64,000 nucleotides of DNA from positions 99,993,792 to 100,057,791 of the forward strand of contig NC_089584.1 in assembly GCF_019320115.1 (NCBI RefSeq), given 5' to 3'. The notes beneath the pieces are model-generated. The model made no database searches. It was not told the origin of the DNA and saw only the letters and a program-made list of their open reading frames with translations. Position numbers and translations under genes: made by a program. Shown here in pieces: positions 54,282-64,000 of this stretch. Source of the DNA: Miscanthus floridulus (lineage: Eukaryota > Streptophyta > Magnoliopsida > Poales > Poaceae). Each line of letters begins with the position of its first letter. Position 1 is the stretch's first letter.

Positions 54282-54967
54282 GGGCCTGTGTTTGGGAGAG
54301 CTTTAGATCTGCAAACACGAATCGGAGCACCAACTCCACCATGGAGTAGCTCCATGATGGATCTGGTGGTGCTAAGAAAATGTGTTTGGCTTACAACGCA
54401 GCTCCACATCCATGAACAGAGATTTTGGTTGGAATTGCCTCTTGTACCCTTGGACTCATATGCTATATATAAATATTTTTAGGGACTTATACAAAAGATA
54501 TACAACAAAAACTAGAAATGTATAATTAGAATATTTTTAGGGACAACAAGAAAAAAGCAAGAACACCGACGGGGCACGCCCATGGCGGAGTGAGGGCGGG
54601 CACAGCGGGGTGTGGTAGGGTGCGGTTGAGGGCGGGCACAGCGGGGTGGGGTCATGGCCGGGCACGCCCAGGAGAGGCATCAGTTGGAGACCATGATGGT
54701 GAGGCAGTGGCACATGGTCGTGAGAGGCGGCGGCGCACAACTATGCTCGAGAGAGAGGAAATTTAGTCAGTTTGCTGTGTAGTGTCAATAGTTTTTAATG
54801 CACCCATTGAAAGAGCTCCATGAAATCTATAAATCTGACCATTAGATTCATAATTTTTGCCGATCTAGATTTTGTGGAGCTGAAGTGTTTGGCTGAGATT
54901 TTGTGGGGTGAAGCTGTGTGTTTTTTTTAGATTTGGAGCTGATAGAGTTCTACCAAACAAGCTCTAA
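54282..54967. mobile_element. TIR element of the GGGCCTGTTTGG type
   Basis: GGGCCTGTGTTTGGGAGAGCT at the left and AGAGTTCTACCAAACAAGCTC at the right are imperfect inverted repeats. The interior includes inverted words GGAGCACCAACTCC and a G-rich stretch 54570-54720. Non-coding, superfamily uncertain. Confidence 0.5.
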
Positions 54968-55749
54968 ATCTATGTATTTTCTTCTAAATTTTGTTGCTCC
55001 CTTGTTTCTGGCTTTTCCCTTTACTAAGCAAAGGAACACCAGTTGTTGTACGAACATGCAAGGTTACATATCAGTATTTGTATACAGGCGTCCGATCAAA
55101 ATCTCAAGTGAAATATGTGGAGCCTCAAGCCTGATTGTGCTGAAGCTGAACCTAGTTCATGTACCCACGAGGGCACCCTACCAATCACGCTCATAGCAGT
55201 CGATTTGTTTCATCACCTGGACACTGTTGGCCCGGTCCGCTAGGCTGGGCCCATGGGATTAGCGAGGTGAGCATGGCCCAGACCAACAGGACGTAGCTTA
55301 GCATCGACATTCGCCAGAAGCCCAGGAGAGAGGCAAGCAGGCAAAGCAAGCGACCAGGGGCTGCGCATGAAGCGAACCCGACGGTCACGAGCCCGTGACA
55401 CGAACACGATGCGACGGCGACGGCAGGAACGCGGCTGATCCAACCCAACGCGATCTGATTGCCGCGGAATCCCTCCGTTTCCCGAAACGCAGCAGACCGC
55501 CGCGCCCAAGGAACGAACCACCCCAACGACCCTTGCCGATCTGGGTTGGCGTCCCGCGTCGCGGTGCACGGCGCGCACGCTTCCTGGCTACGCGTGAGCG
55601 ATCGAGCGGCTGAGCAGCCAGCAGCCAGGCTCTCTCGGCTAGTACGTAGTAGGAGTAGCCACACGAGCAGGCAGGAGGAGGGATCATGACGCGGAAGCCG
55701 GCGGCAGCAGCAGCGGGGCGTGGGCGTGGGCAGCGCGGGCGCGGGGGTG

Positions 55750-56614
55750 ATGAGGACGCTCAAGCGGGGAGCATGGACGCCGGAGGAGGACGAGCTGCTG
55801 TCGCGGGCCGTGGCGAAGGAGGGGGAGGGGCGGTGGCGCACGCTGCCGCGGCGCGCGGGGCTGCTGCGCTGCGGCAAGAGCTGCAGGCTCCGCTGGATGA
55901 ACTACCTCAGGCCAGACATCAAGCGCGGGCCCATCGCCGCCGACGAGGAGGACCTCATCCTCCGCCTCCACCGCCTGCTCGGCAACCGGTGTGTGTAGGT
56001 GTAGCGTACACCGTGCACTGCACGTGGTTTTCTTCTCCCCTGCAACTACAAATGTGCAATACTTACATCCTAAGTGTGCGTGCGTGCGTGCGTGCAGGTG
56101 GTCGCTGATCGCCGGGCGGCTGCCTGGGCGCACGGACAACGAGATCAAGAACTACTGGAACTCGCACCTCAGCAAGAAGCTCATCGCGCGGGGCATCGAC
56201 CCGCGGACGCACACGCCTCTGCCCGGAGCAGCAGCAAGCCTCCACTCCCACCGCGCCGACGCAGCAGCAGCGGCGGCCGGTTCAGCCGACAAGACGCCGC
56301 CACTGCCGGAAATCGAGCCACGGTTTGCGCCGCCGCCGCCAGCGCACCCGAGCTCGTCGTCCGGCGAAGGTGTTGGCGGCGACTTCGCCACCAGCATGGT
56401 GGGTTTCGGCGTCGAGGGCTTCGAGGGATTCGGTGATCCGTTCTGTGTACCAGATGTTGCAGCTCGTGGCGGGTTCGGCTTGGACTGCCCCATCGTGGAC
56501 GATGCCACCTTCTCCTCGTTCCTCGACTCGTTGATGAACGAGGAGCGCATCGCCGATTACTTTGGCGATCACAAGGATGCTGATGGTGAGAACGATCAGG
56601 GTGGAGCTTATTAG
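55750..56614 (+). CDS. R2R3-MYB transcription factor
   Basis: Exons 55750-55988 and 56098-56614 encode 251 aa; the intron splits codon 80 (R80), the usual second intron site of R2R3-MYBs, while the usual intron in R2 is absent. R2 spans about residues 6-56 with Trp at 9, 29 and 49; R3 about 59-107 with Ile at 62 in place of the first Trp, and Trp at 81 and 100. Residues 68-87 fit the bHLH-interaction signature exactly (D-L, R72, L76, L83, R87), so it probably works with an R/TT8-type bHLH as in flavonoid or proanthocyanidin control. The C-terminus is Ala/Pro/Ser-rich, then acidic, suitable for activation. The start at 55750 is the only in-frame ATG after a TGA at 55687; an out-of-frame ATG at 55686 overlaps it. 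The exact subgroup is not established. Confidence 0.92.
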
Positions 56615-57715
56615 TTTATTCGCGGTTCCCCCCAAGGACACAATAACTTCATCTGCATTTTAGTCGTGAATGTACTCCTACTATTGAGTGCATCATTAGG
56701 CTAATCACCATTCGTGAATGAACAGGTATATAGGAGCAGTATACATAGAAGGACTGAACCTATCTGTTTGCGTGGTTGGTGTTTTATGTGTGATTGTGTG
56801 TGATAGTTTGATCAAGCATGGGGGAAACATGAGTAATGAGGATCTATTCATGGATTGATTGAAATAGAACTAGTGCTGCATTGGTAATTTGGTATTGTAA
56901 GGTCTGGCTTAATGTCTGCACCTACTGCTCATGCGTGCGCATTATGCCACGCGAGCAGTTTGAGTACTAACGGGGCCACAAACCTGCAGCTCTCCCCATC
57001 TATATATATGCACGCACAGCTCAAAGCTCATTCAACAGCGCTACCAATTGCCATGAACAGCCGCCACTCGAATTGCTTGTTTTCGTTACGTCCGTGCTGA
57101 TACTGGACTGTCTGAAACCGCACGCTTGTCGACTGAGCTGGCTATAGACACCTATCACTTCATTTTAAACTTACAATCCTGCACGTTGACAAGAAAAGGA
57201 AGAAGTCTGAGGAGAGGATTCTCTCATGTACAGGACGCGAACACCACGGCGGGCCAACATCTGAATGACTGAAAGTCTGAAACGTCAACGACTCAAAGTA
57301 CAAGCGAGAACAGAGTAATCTAAGAAGTATATAAGAGGCCAATGCGAAAGTATTTCAACAACTAGAGACGACGACCTGTAGCCTGAGTTGCAAGCCAGCC
57401 TCCAGGCGTGCTCAACCGCTGATGCTGCGCTGCATTGCTTCCCCACTCCAGCCTCCATGCACACAAGGCTACTACTCCTGGTCCCAAGTCTGGAGAAGAA
57501 GCACCGGGGGGCCGGCGCGGTAGAGAACCCGAAGTGCTTGCCGATATATAGAGCGACGCTGATTGTGCACCGTGCGAGATGGACTGTCAGGTTGGACTGA
57601 TCCAGCAGGAAACAAAACGCGCCCGTGTGCTCCAGCCCCAGGTGTGTGTATTCTACCTAGCAAATTGACTGGTAGATGCAAATGGAGTTGAAAGTCAGAT
57701 TGTTCAGTACGTACA
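56615..57715. other. 3' flank of the MYB gene, no further gene
   Basis: AT-rich 3' UTR-like sequence to about 56900, then mixed sequence with only short, unconvincing frames up to the MITE at 57724. Confidence 0.55.
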
Positions 57716-57723
57716 CTCGTACC

Positions 57724-57997
57724 TAGGATGAAAACGGATCGGATATGGACGGATATCACCGATATTACATTTATTTTCATATTTCTGTCTGGATTCGGAT
57801 TCGAATACGGATAGTGTCAACTACGTCGGATATAATACGATTGGATATCGACATCATAAATATGCGATTTGAGTATTCGGATACGGATATGGTATCGGAT
57901 GTTGATATCCGGACTTGGATACGGACAGATCTTAACCTCTCTAAACAGATTCGGTTTCGAATACGGTCGGAAAATATCCATACCGTTTTCATCCCTA
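57724..57997. mobile_element. hAT-type MITE, copy 2, 8-bp target duplication
   Basis: The 274-bp element starts TAGGATGAAAACGG and ends CCGTTTTCATCCCTA, flanked by CTCGTACC at 57716-57723 and 57998-58005. It is closely similar to 42509-42784 throughout. Confidence 0.95.
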
Positions 57998-58103
57998 CTC
58001 GTACCCCTGTAAAATGTTAGGGCGTCCCCATCAACGCAGCCAAATCGCCAGCCTACGTGGAGCTCAGAGAAAATAAAAAAAAGGAAAAATAACAAAGATA
58101 CTC

Positions 58104-58382
58104 TAGGCCATGTTTAGTTCTCCTAATTTCCTGAATTTGGCACTATACAAAAAGAAGATTCCCCGTCAGATCAAACTTGCGGTACATGCATGAAGTACTA
58201 AATGTAGACGAAATAAAAAACTAATTACACAGTTTGATTGTACTTTGCGAGATGAACGTTTTGAGCCTAATTAGTCAATGTTTGGACAATTATTACCAAA
58301 TACAAACAAAATGCTACAGTACACTACAGTGCAGCTGGAAATCCGGCGGCGCCAACTTTGGCCGGAACTAAACGAGGCCCTA
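58104..58382. mobile_element. MITE of the GTTTAGTT/AACTAAAC family, copy 4
   Basis: TAGGCCATGTTTAGTT at the left and AACTAAACGAGGCCCTA at the right are inverted repeats. The interior has TTTTGAGCCTAATTAGTCAA and ATGCTACAGTA. A related but degenerate block follows at about 58452-58800. Confidence 0.8.
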
Positions 58383-58451
58383 ATATGTAGAACGTGGGAG
58401 CAAGAGTCAGAGAGTAAAATCATCGGATGGCGTGCGAGCTTAGCGCTTGCC

Positions 58452-58800
58452 GGGTCTGTTTGGTTTGTGCAGGAACTTTTAAAATTCCTGTCACATCAAA
58501 TATTTAGACACATGCATGGAGTATTAAATATAGACTAATTACGAACTAATTGCACTACTTATGACTAATTTACGAGATGAATTTTTTAAGTCTAATTAGT
58601 CCATGATTTAACAACGTGACGCTACAGTAAACAAGTGCTAATGATGGATTAATTAGTCTTAAAAAATTATCTCACAAATTAGCCTTCATCTATATAATTG
58701 GTTTATAATTAATCTATATTTAATATTTTTTATTAGTATCTAAATATTCAATGCGACGTGAATTTTATGAGCGACTAAAGAAACAAACAGCTCCACCCTT
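58452..58800. mobile_element. Degenerate MITE-like block
   Basis: Words such as ACATGCATGGAGTATTAAAT, ACTAATTACGAACTAATTGC and TCTAATTAGTCCATGATTTA resemble the interior of the family at 58104-58382. TATAATTGGTTTATAATTAA and other AT-rich sequence follow. No clear termini. Confidence 0.45.
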
Positions 58801-59095
58801 CATTTCTCTCATTCTCTCTCCGTATGATTGGCTAACTGGCCCTCCTAGCTATCAATGTGTCAGCCGTTGGGTACGCCCTTACAGTAGCGAGCGTGGATGA
58901 GGCCAAGCGACCGAACGGTCCAAACTCCAAAACTAGCACGCGAGAGATACACCGTATATACGTATTGTACATGCACCGCATCCATCGTTCTGGTCTTGCA
59001 ATTGCACCTACCTGCATGCTACGCTGTGACTCCATCACTCCAACTCCAAGCTAGAATTTCCATAGATGCAACGTGCTCGTCTATTATAGAGTCAT

Positions 59096-59215
59096 ACGGT
59101 CTGTTTGCTAGTTGGTTTCTAGGCTAATAAGCTCGATTGATACTGATTTATTATAAAAGAAAATTACTATACCATAACTGATAAACCCTGGTTAAAACCT
59201 ACTAGTGAACAGGAG
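59096..59215. mobile_element. CCCTGTTCG-type MITE, degenerate
   Basis: GTCTGTTTGCTAGTTGG at the left and ACTAGTGAACAGGA at the right with TTATTATAAAAGAAAA inside show the family layout, strongly decayed. It lies just upstream of the coiled-coil gene. Confidence 0.45.
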
Positions 59216-59275
59216 GGAGAACTGCAGGATTAGACGCGAACACCTATGTTTACGTCTTCAAGAGAACATTACGTA

Positions 59276-61457
59276 ATGCGCCTTTTCCGCTTCCAGGCCG
59301 TACCCTTTGACTCCCAGGTGCCACTGTGCCAGGATTCGCACACCTTGCGGCCTGCGTGCGCTGCAGCCCACCACCGCGGTCGGAGAGGCCTCTGCCGCAA
59401 CGAGGGTGCGCTGCTGGGAGTGTGCAGGAGATGGCCTTCGCCGTCACGCCGCTTCGGGCGCCTGCTGCCCTGCCCGGATGGAGGCGGCGCTCAGGGGCAA
59501 CTCCTCCGCGGTTCGCCGTCGTTCTGGCGACGTCTAGCGGAGTCGGCGGCGGAACGGACCCCGCCGACGTTCGCGCGCCTAAGGGAGGAGCTCCTCCAGC
59601 TCCATGCCGACGCCGACCTCACCCAATCCAAAGGTAACAGTGTCTATCACTGGAACGCTCAATGTTGTGTTCATGGGACCGGAGCGTGCTCCTGTTTCAC
59701 TGTCCAAATTTTCTGATACTTCCTACTACAGCAAGCGTGGCTCCCAGAGGGTGCAGTTTGATTTATCTCCGGTAACTTGTGTTTCTGCCTAGCCATCTTA
59801 GATTCACCTGAAGTAGCCATGTGCAACAGAAGGACATTAGGATGAGCCGATGAGACTTGACAATTTGCGATGTGGATATGAATATGTTACGAACTGGATA
59901 GGTTTGATAAAGAATTTGGGGAAGTAGCAATAGGAATTGGAGTTTTAGGCAGGGAAGCAAAGCAGCAGGCGGGGATCAGACGAAGCTTGCAGAAGGGGCA
60001 AGTTTGTTACAATGTTTATCATAGATGATTCTCTCCCTCACGCCTATTACATATATGTAGGCAGCGCTGAGCTGGTCAATCACACCGCTACCCAGTCTTC
60101 GCCTGTCACACGCTTGCTCTGCGTTCGCGCTCTGGTGGACCTTCTCGGTGGCATCAGTCCAGGCCCAGGAATGGTGGACCTTCTCGGTGGCATCAGTCCA
60201 GGCCCAGGAATGATGTCTTGTGTTGCCATTGTCGGATGCTGAACAGTGTCCCATGCCGTAACATAATACAATCCTCGTAACAATTTCTTTTCTTTTCTTT
60301 TTCCCAGCAAATAGCGCGAGGGTAAGGCTTGTGCGGTTGACTGAGGCTGCTGAGAATCTTAAGAAACGAGCCGCAACCAGTGTCCGAATGGGCAAAGAGA
60401 ACGAGGCTGTGGATTTACTTGTTCAGAAGAAGAAATTGACCAAAGCCCTGGAGAACATTAAAGAGCGCATTGAGGTGCTTGACAGGCTTTCCGCAAAGAT
60501 CAGTGAGGTGATGACATGGTTTTTTAGTATCATGTAAAATGGTACGACTAATGCCTTTTTTTCTAGAAGGTTGTGTATTCTTTAACTTCATTCCAGTTGC
60601 TCAAAATTACTGCATAAGCCATTGTTTGCATTTGTATGTCACACTGTTTCATGCAGTGACTCAGCTTATCACAATCTGAAATTTAAAAGTATTTGCTTCA
60701 ACTGTGGCATATAAGTGCAGAACTCAGGGAACTGATTGTTGTGAATTTCTGTTCATAAATCTTATGGTATATGCAACCCTGAATGAGCAATTTTGTTGGA
60801 TTCAGGTAATTTCGATGAAGCAAAACATGTTAATTGAGCATGCGTTGCGTCCAGGGACATCTAATGGTGATAACTCTGATGAGAAGATAAGGGTTTTCTC
60901 CAGTACAGTCAATGATGGAACCAATGGGGCTGAGAGTAGCGATTCTCGTCCAAAATCAGTTGAAAAGGAATCTTTTGAGTTGAGAAATGAGGCACATGCA
61001 ACTGCAAGCATGGTTAGCCACCCTGAGCAAAATGCACTTCAGATGTCCGATAGCTTCTCATTTATAAACAATCCTGACCCAGCAAACAACATAAAGAATC
61101 ATTCTGCATATGATGGCCTTATAGAGCATATTAATTTACAGATGAAATCATTGGAATATGAAATTGAACAGTTCATCAGTTCCCAATCAGTAGAAGAGGT
61201 GGGCAGTGAGAAGCAGAGAAGTGACAAGTGGCAAAGGTTATCTGACATACATATGCTTGTAAAGGAAACTAGAGAAAAGTGAGTCTTTGATGCCAAGTCA
61301 GATAAATTCATACCATCTAAACTTTTCCATTCTAATGACAGTCATTTCATCATTTCACAAGATATCCTTGATCTTCATTACAGTAACTAACTGTTTCAGG
61401 ATTGCAAGGATTTTGGGTATGACAGTGGAAGAGACTGAATCTGGGGACTTAAGATGA
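59276..61457 (+). CDS. Coiled-coil protein of unknown function, four exons
   Basis: Exons: 59276?-59633, 60308-60507, 60806-61278, 61400-61457; introns are GT..AG and phases agree, giving up to 362 aa. The second exon and the end of the first are the firm part: FARLREELLQLHADADLTQS, then a Lys/Glu/Leu-rich heptad-like region (LTEAAENLKKRAATSV, KKKLTKALENIKERIEVL), then a Ser/Asn-rich linker and a short C-terminal helix. I recognise no named domain. The start is uncertain: ATG 59276 and ATG 59246 are in frame but give an unusual His/Arg-rich N-terminus, while ATG 59478 has a better-looking protein start (MEAALRGNSS) but is in another frame. The gene converges on the K+ channel gene. Confidence 0.75.
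60134..60211. repeat. 39-bp perfect tandem duplication in an intron
   Basis: GGTGGACCTTCTCGGTGGCA and the following 19 bases occur twice without a mismatch at 60134-60172 and 60173-60211, inside intron 1 of the coiled-coil gene. Perfect identity implies a recent slip or duplication. Confidence 0.95.
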
Positions 61458-61885
61458 TAGCAAACCACAGAACAGTGAATTGGTGGCATCCATCCCCCAT
61501 CTGTTTCATGGGTAAGTTTGCCTCTCCATTGCTTAAGGAAACCTCAGGAATCCAATACCTGTATGAATGCATTGAATATCGTCTTTTGGTTCATTGTGTT
61601 TCTTCCTGTATTTGCTTTTCCCCATATGTTTAAGACATTCTGGAGATGAATGCAGTCTTTAGTTCAACCACAATACACAACTTTCAGGTTTGAGTTAAAC
61701 TGCAACGGATAATGTTGAACACTCATGACATGCAAGGGTATTAAATATGTCACACATACATGTGCATGCTACTTAACAAAGCATACAAGGGTCTAAGAGG
61801 ATGTCTATCACCGTGATATGGGATATTCCTAAGTTACAGATACCAAATTCATAATTTCCAAATTATATCTGCAAGAGGGATCCTT
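61458..61885. other. Shared 3' interval of two convergent genes
   Basis: About 430 bp lie between the stop of the coiled-coil gene and the stop of the minus-strand K+ channel gene. The sequence is AT-rich and UTR-like; overlapping 3' ends are plausible. No extra gene. Confidence 0.55.
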
Positions 61886-63723
61886 TCACATTTTCCAAAC
61901 TCTATCTGATCGAACTGGTCGGAGATCATTTTGACTGTCTTTCTCATCAATCTTCCCCATCTCCTTGAGCTTGTAGATCACAAAATCTGATTTGCTGTTG
62001 CATAGGAGCAAGAAGATTATTAACCAATGGCCATTGACAACAATATACATGGAATATGACTTACATTCAAATTAATCTAATAAGAAATATACAAGATGTG
62101 AGCAAAGTAAATATATGTCACTTTCATGACAGTCATGTAATCTTGCCCTGTCTTTCTATTTATAGAATGTTAGTGTCTCTACTGCAGACATTTTTTTTTA
62201 GAAATTAGGACTTTGGGCCTAGTTTCATCAGAAACTCCAAAAGAAAAGTTAGTTTGTACAGGTGGCTATGAGGACGTATAGTTTTGTATCAAGATTCTTT
62301 TGTTTACAAATGCATTCAGGATTTTAAACCTATATTTTCAGCGCATGAACTACCTTTACAGTAATTTATTTTTAATTCAAAAAGGATAAATTCAGCGCCT
62401 AAAAGAAATGACAATTTTTTTGTCTCTTTTCATGTAAGGAATTAATAAAGTCCATGTCTTCAAAAAGATCATGAATGTAATCATTGAATTAAATATAAGC
62501 AACTTATTAGAAGTATAGTTTCTCTGAAAAGTTGCTTCCTTTTTGGGTATTAATTATTTTTTAGAACTTCCAGGTATTAATTGTTGAAAGGCAACTTCAA
62601 AACATAAATTTACATGAAATAATCTTTCATGGAAAACTGTACCGTACCTTACAGCAGGATCGTTGTCTAGGTCTCCAACAAGTGGCTCATTGTCCATTTT
62701 CTTCTGGAGGATCCATTTTGTAGTCCGCCGGTTTCTTTTGTCCATCCTTAAGTCTGTTAGGAACAAGAAGGCCTTTGCAACTGCTAAAGTGCTTACTAAC
62801 AGGCACACAGTGGCAGTGAGCCTTCCTGCTGTTGTTGAGAAGCTTTTGTCTCCATATCCAACTGTTGTAACAGAAATGACTGATAAATAAAAACTATCGA
62901 TCCAGTTTAAGCCCTCAACTTCATGTACTATGATTGTGCAAATTGAGATAGTGCCTGCTACAACCGCTAATGCAAGTATTACTTTCATCCTCCCTCTTGA
63001 CCTTTTCTTTCTAGCATCTATCATGTAGGTGTCAAACACCTTGTTAAGCTTGTTATCATCCATTGTGCTAAGTAGAACTGTTCTCTGCTTGTCCAGTACA
63101 TTTGTCAACAGCCCATTTAGCATAAGGTCGATGAAATGAACACCAACTAGTAGGAACAAGCATGTGAACACCTTTGTGAAGGTAGTACAGGGGACTATGT
63201 CACCGTATCCTATTGTGCACAAACTAATGATGGTGAAGTAAAGGGCATCCACTAACTTGAATGTGGATTTCCCCTTGAAGCCTTCAACATTTGTCATGTA
63301 CACAAGTACCCCTATTGAGATGTATAAGATGACACTGACAATAGCCTGCCTTGCAATTGATGGTGTATATTGTGCAGCGGCAGCATGGCTTTGGCCATCA
63401 CGCTCATCCACACAGGGTGCTTCTTTGCTTGATGTGAATATAGAAGGTGAAGAGTGCAGCCGCTGGATATTTGGTGAGGATACCATATTGGTACTTTCAT
63501 CAGTGCACGGCAGATGATTGAGAGCACTGAAGTTAGCTTTGAGATAATTGTTTGGGGAAAAGGAAGTTGCACACCTGCTTGGAACATCACTGGATCTTTT
63601 TCTTTCTTTCTTGGAAATGTATTTGTGGTCACGCTGTACCAAAGGTAACAGAGGCTCTTCCATGGAAGACATATTGGAGGTTGGATTGCTTAGTTGCAGC
63701 TTGCAGTTCTCAGGCTGGATCAT
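61886..63723 (-). CDS. Two-pore K+ channel (TPK family)
   Basis: Exons 63723-62648 and 61994-61886 join in phase (splice GTACGG donor, CAG acceptor) to give 394 aa. Two pore domains carry the K+ selectivity filter: TIGYGD (172-175) and TTVGYGD (289-292), each between hydrophobic segments (about 126-145, 184-208, 246-267, 302-324), the plan of a 4TM/2P channel. Plant TPKs release K+ across the vacuolar membrane. The N-terminus has KRSSDVP where AtTPK1 has a 14-3-3 site. After the second exon starts (KSDFVIYKLKEMGKIDEKD), the frame runs into ENDLRPVR-like residues and a TGA, whereas the EF-hand sequence lies one frame over. MEEPLLP at residue 21 is an alternative start. Confidence 0.85.
61995..62647 (-). 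other. Intron of the TPK gene
   Basis: A 653-bp AT-rich intron between a GT donor at 62647 and a CAG acceptor next to 61994. It shows no insertion that I can recognise. Confidence 0.7.
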
Positions 63724-64000
63724 CAATTTATATCCATGGTGGTTCTGCTGAGACCATGACGATGGAAGTGGTGGCCATTACGCACATGGATGGACACTTC
63801 CCTGGCGTTTCTGGGATGAATGGACTGGTTTACATCATATCTTGAAACATATCTTTCTTATTTATTGCAACATCTATATCGTGCAGTTTCTAGTATCCTG
63901 CATCGTAGCTGAAGCAAGAGGCAACTGATGAAAGAGAAAGAATGGTGGGCATATTCTTTTGTCTGATGTCTGAAACAGAACCATAGTTTTATACTTTTAT
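63724..64000 (-). other. 5' leader/promoter side of the TPK gene
   Basis: The sequence upstream of the TPK start runs to the end of the window without another gene. A 5' UTR intron cannot be excluded, and a clear TATA box was not found. Confidence 0.4.

Noticed and set aside
55191..55877. 228-codon antisense ORF over the MYB promoter and first exon
   Set aside because: GC-rich first exons of grass genes commonly leave antisense frames open; the plus-strand MYB domain explains the conservation.
1..64000. CRISPR arrays, operons, phage or bacterial features
   Set aside because: None of the sequence has spaced identical repeats with unique spacers, Shine-Dalgarno-led gene strings or phage genes; introns and LTR elements show plant nuclear DNA.
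1..64000. tRNA or rRNA genes
   Set aside because: No cloverleaf-like GGTTCGA-type T-loop with paired arms was seen; the only tRNA-related sequence is the retroelement primer-binding site.

Overview
This window is nuclear DNA from a grass. Short-exon genes with GT..AG introns, GC-rich first exons, SIRE-type Copia retrotransposons, Stowaway and hAT-like MITEs, a CACTA-type terminus and TGTTGC-rich grass repeats all fit a panicoid cereal (Andropogoneae such as sorghum, Miscanthus or sugarcane is my guess; the species cannot be read from the sequence alone).

Layout: 1-1604 is intergenic with two MITEs and a hexanucleotide microsatellite. 1605-15047 is a structurally complete but mutated SIRE/Maximus-type Copia LTR retrotransposon (LTRs 1605-3180 and 13425-15047; gag, pol and a third env-like ORF). 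It sits 168 bp upstream of the start codon of the first real gene. 15215-26920 (+) is a complete 12-exon ABCB (MDR/P-glycoprotein) transporter predicted at 1275 aa. Its first intron is swollen to 5.7 kb by a MITE, a minus-strand Gypsy LTR remnant with a tandem-repeat leader, and a TGTTGC repeat. 28111-34821 is a second Copia element with 492-bp LTRs and a TCATG target duplication. It is internally deleted, and its RNase H is split by a 2389-bp minus-strand solo SIRE-type LTR (31463-33851). 35413-40901 (-) is a second complete ABCB gene with 12 exons, ten of identical length to the first gene's, predicted at 1263 aa. The two ABCB genes converge tail to tail around the nested retroelements.

41.3-55 kb is a gene-poor, repeat-rich interval: TGTTGC repeats, two hAT-type MITEs with clear 8-bp target duplications (the second at 57.7 kb), a CACTA terminus with a spectacular array of inverted repeats, LINE/SINE remnants, a (TA)n tract, a long inverted-repeat element, and a diverged family of local segmental duplications, one of which copies the 5' flank of the second ABCB gene.

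55-64 kb holds three genes. An R2R3-MYB factor with a full bHLH-interaction motif is at 55750-56614 (+). A coiled-coil protein of unknown function ends at 61457 (+). A two-pore K+ channel of the TPK family is at 61886-63723 (-); its C-terminal EF-hand region is out of frame. No operon logic applies. The functional themes are membrane transport (two paralogous exporters and a K+ channel) and transcription of probably phenylpropanoid-type targets, embedded in layered transposon insertions.
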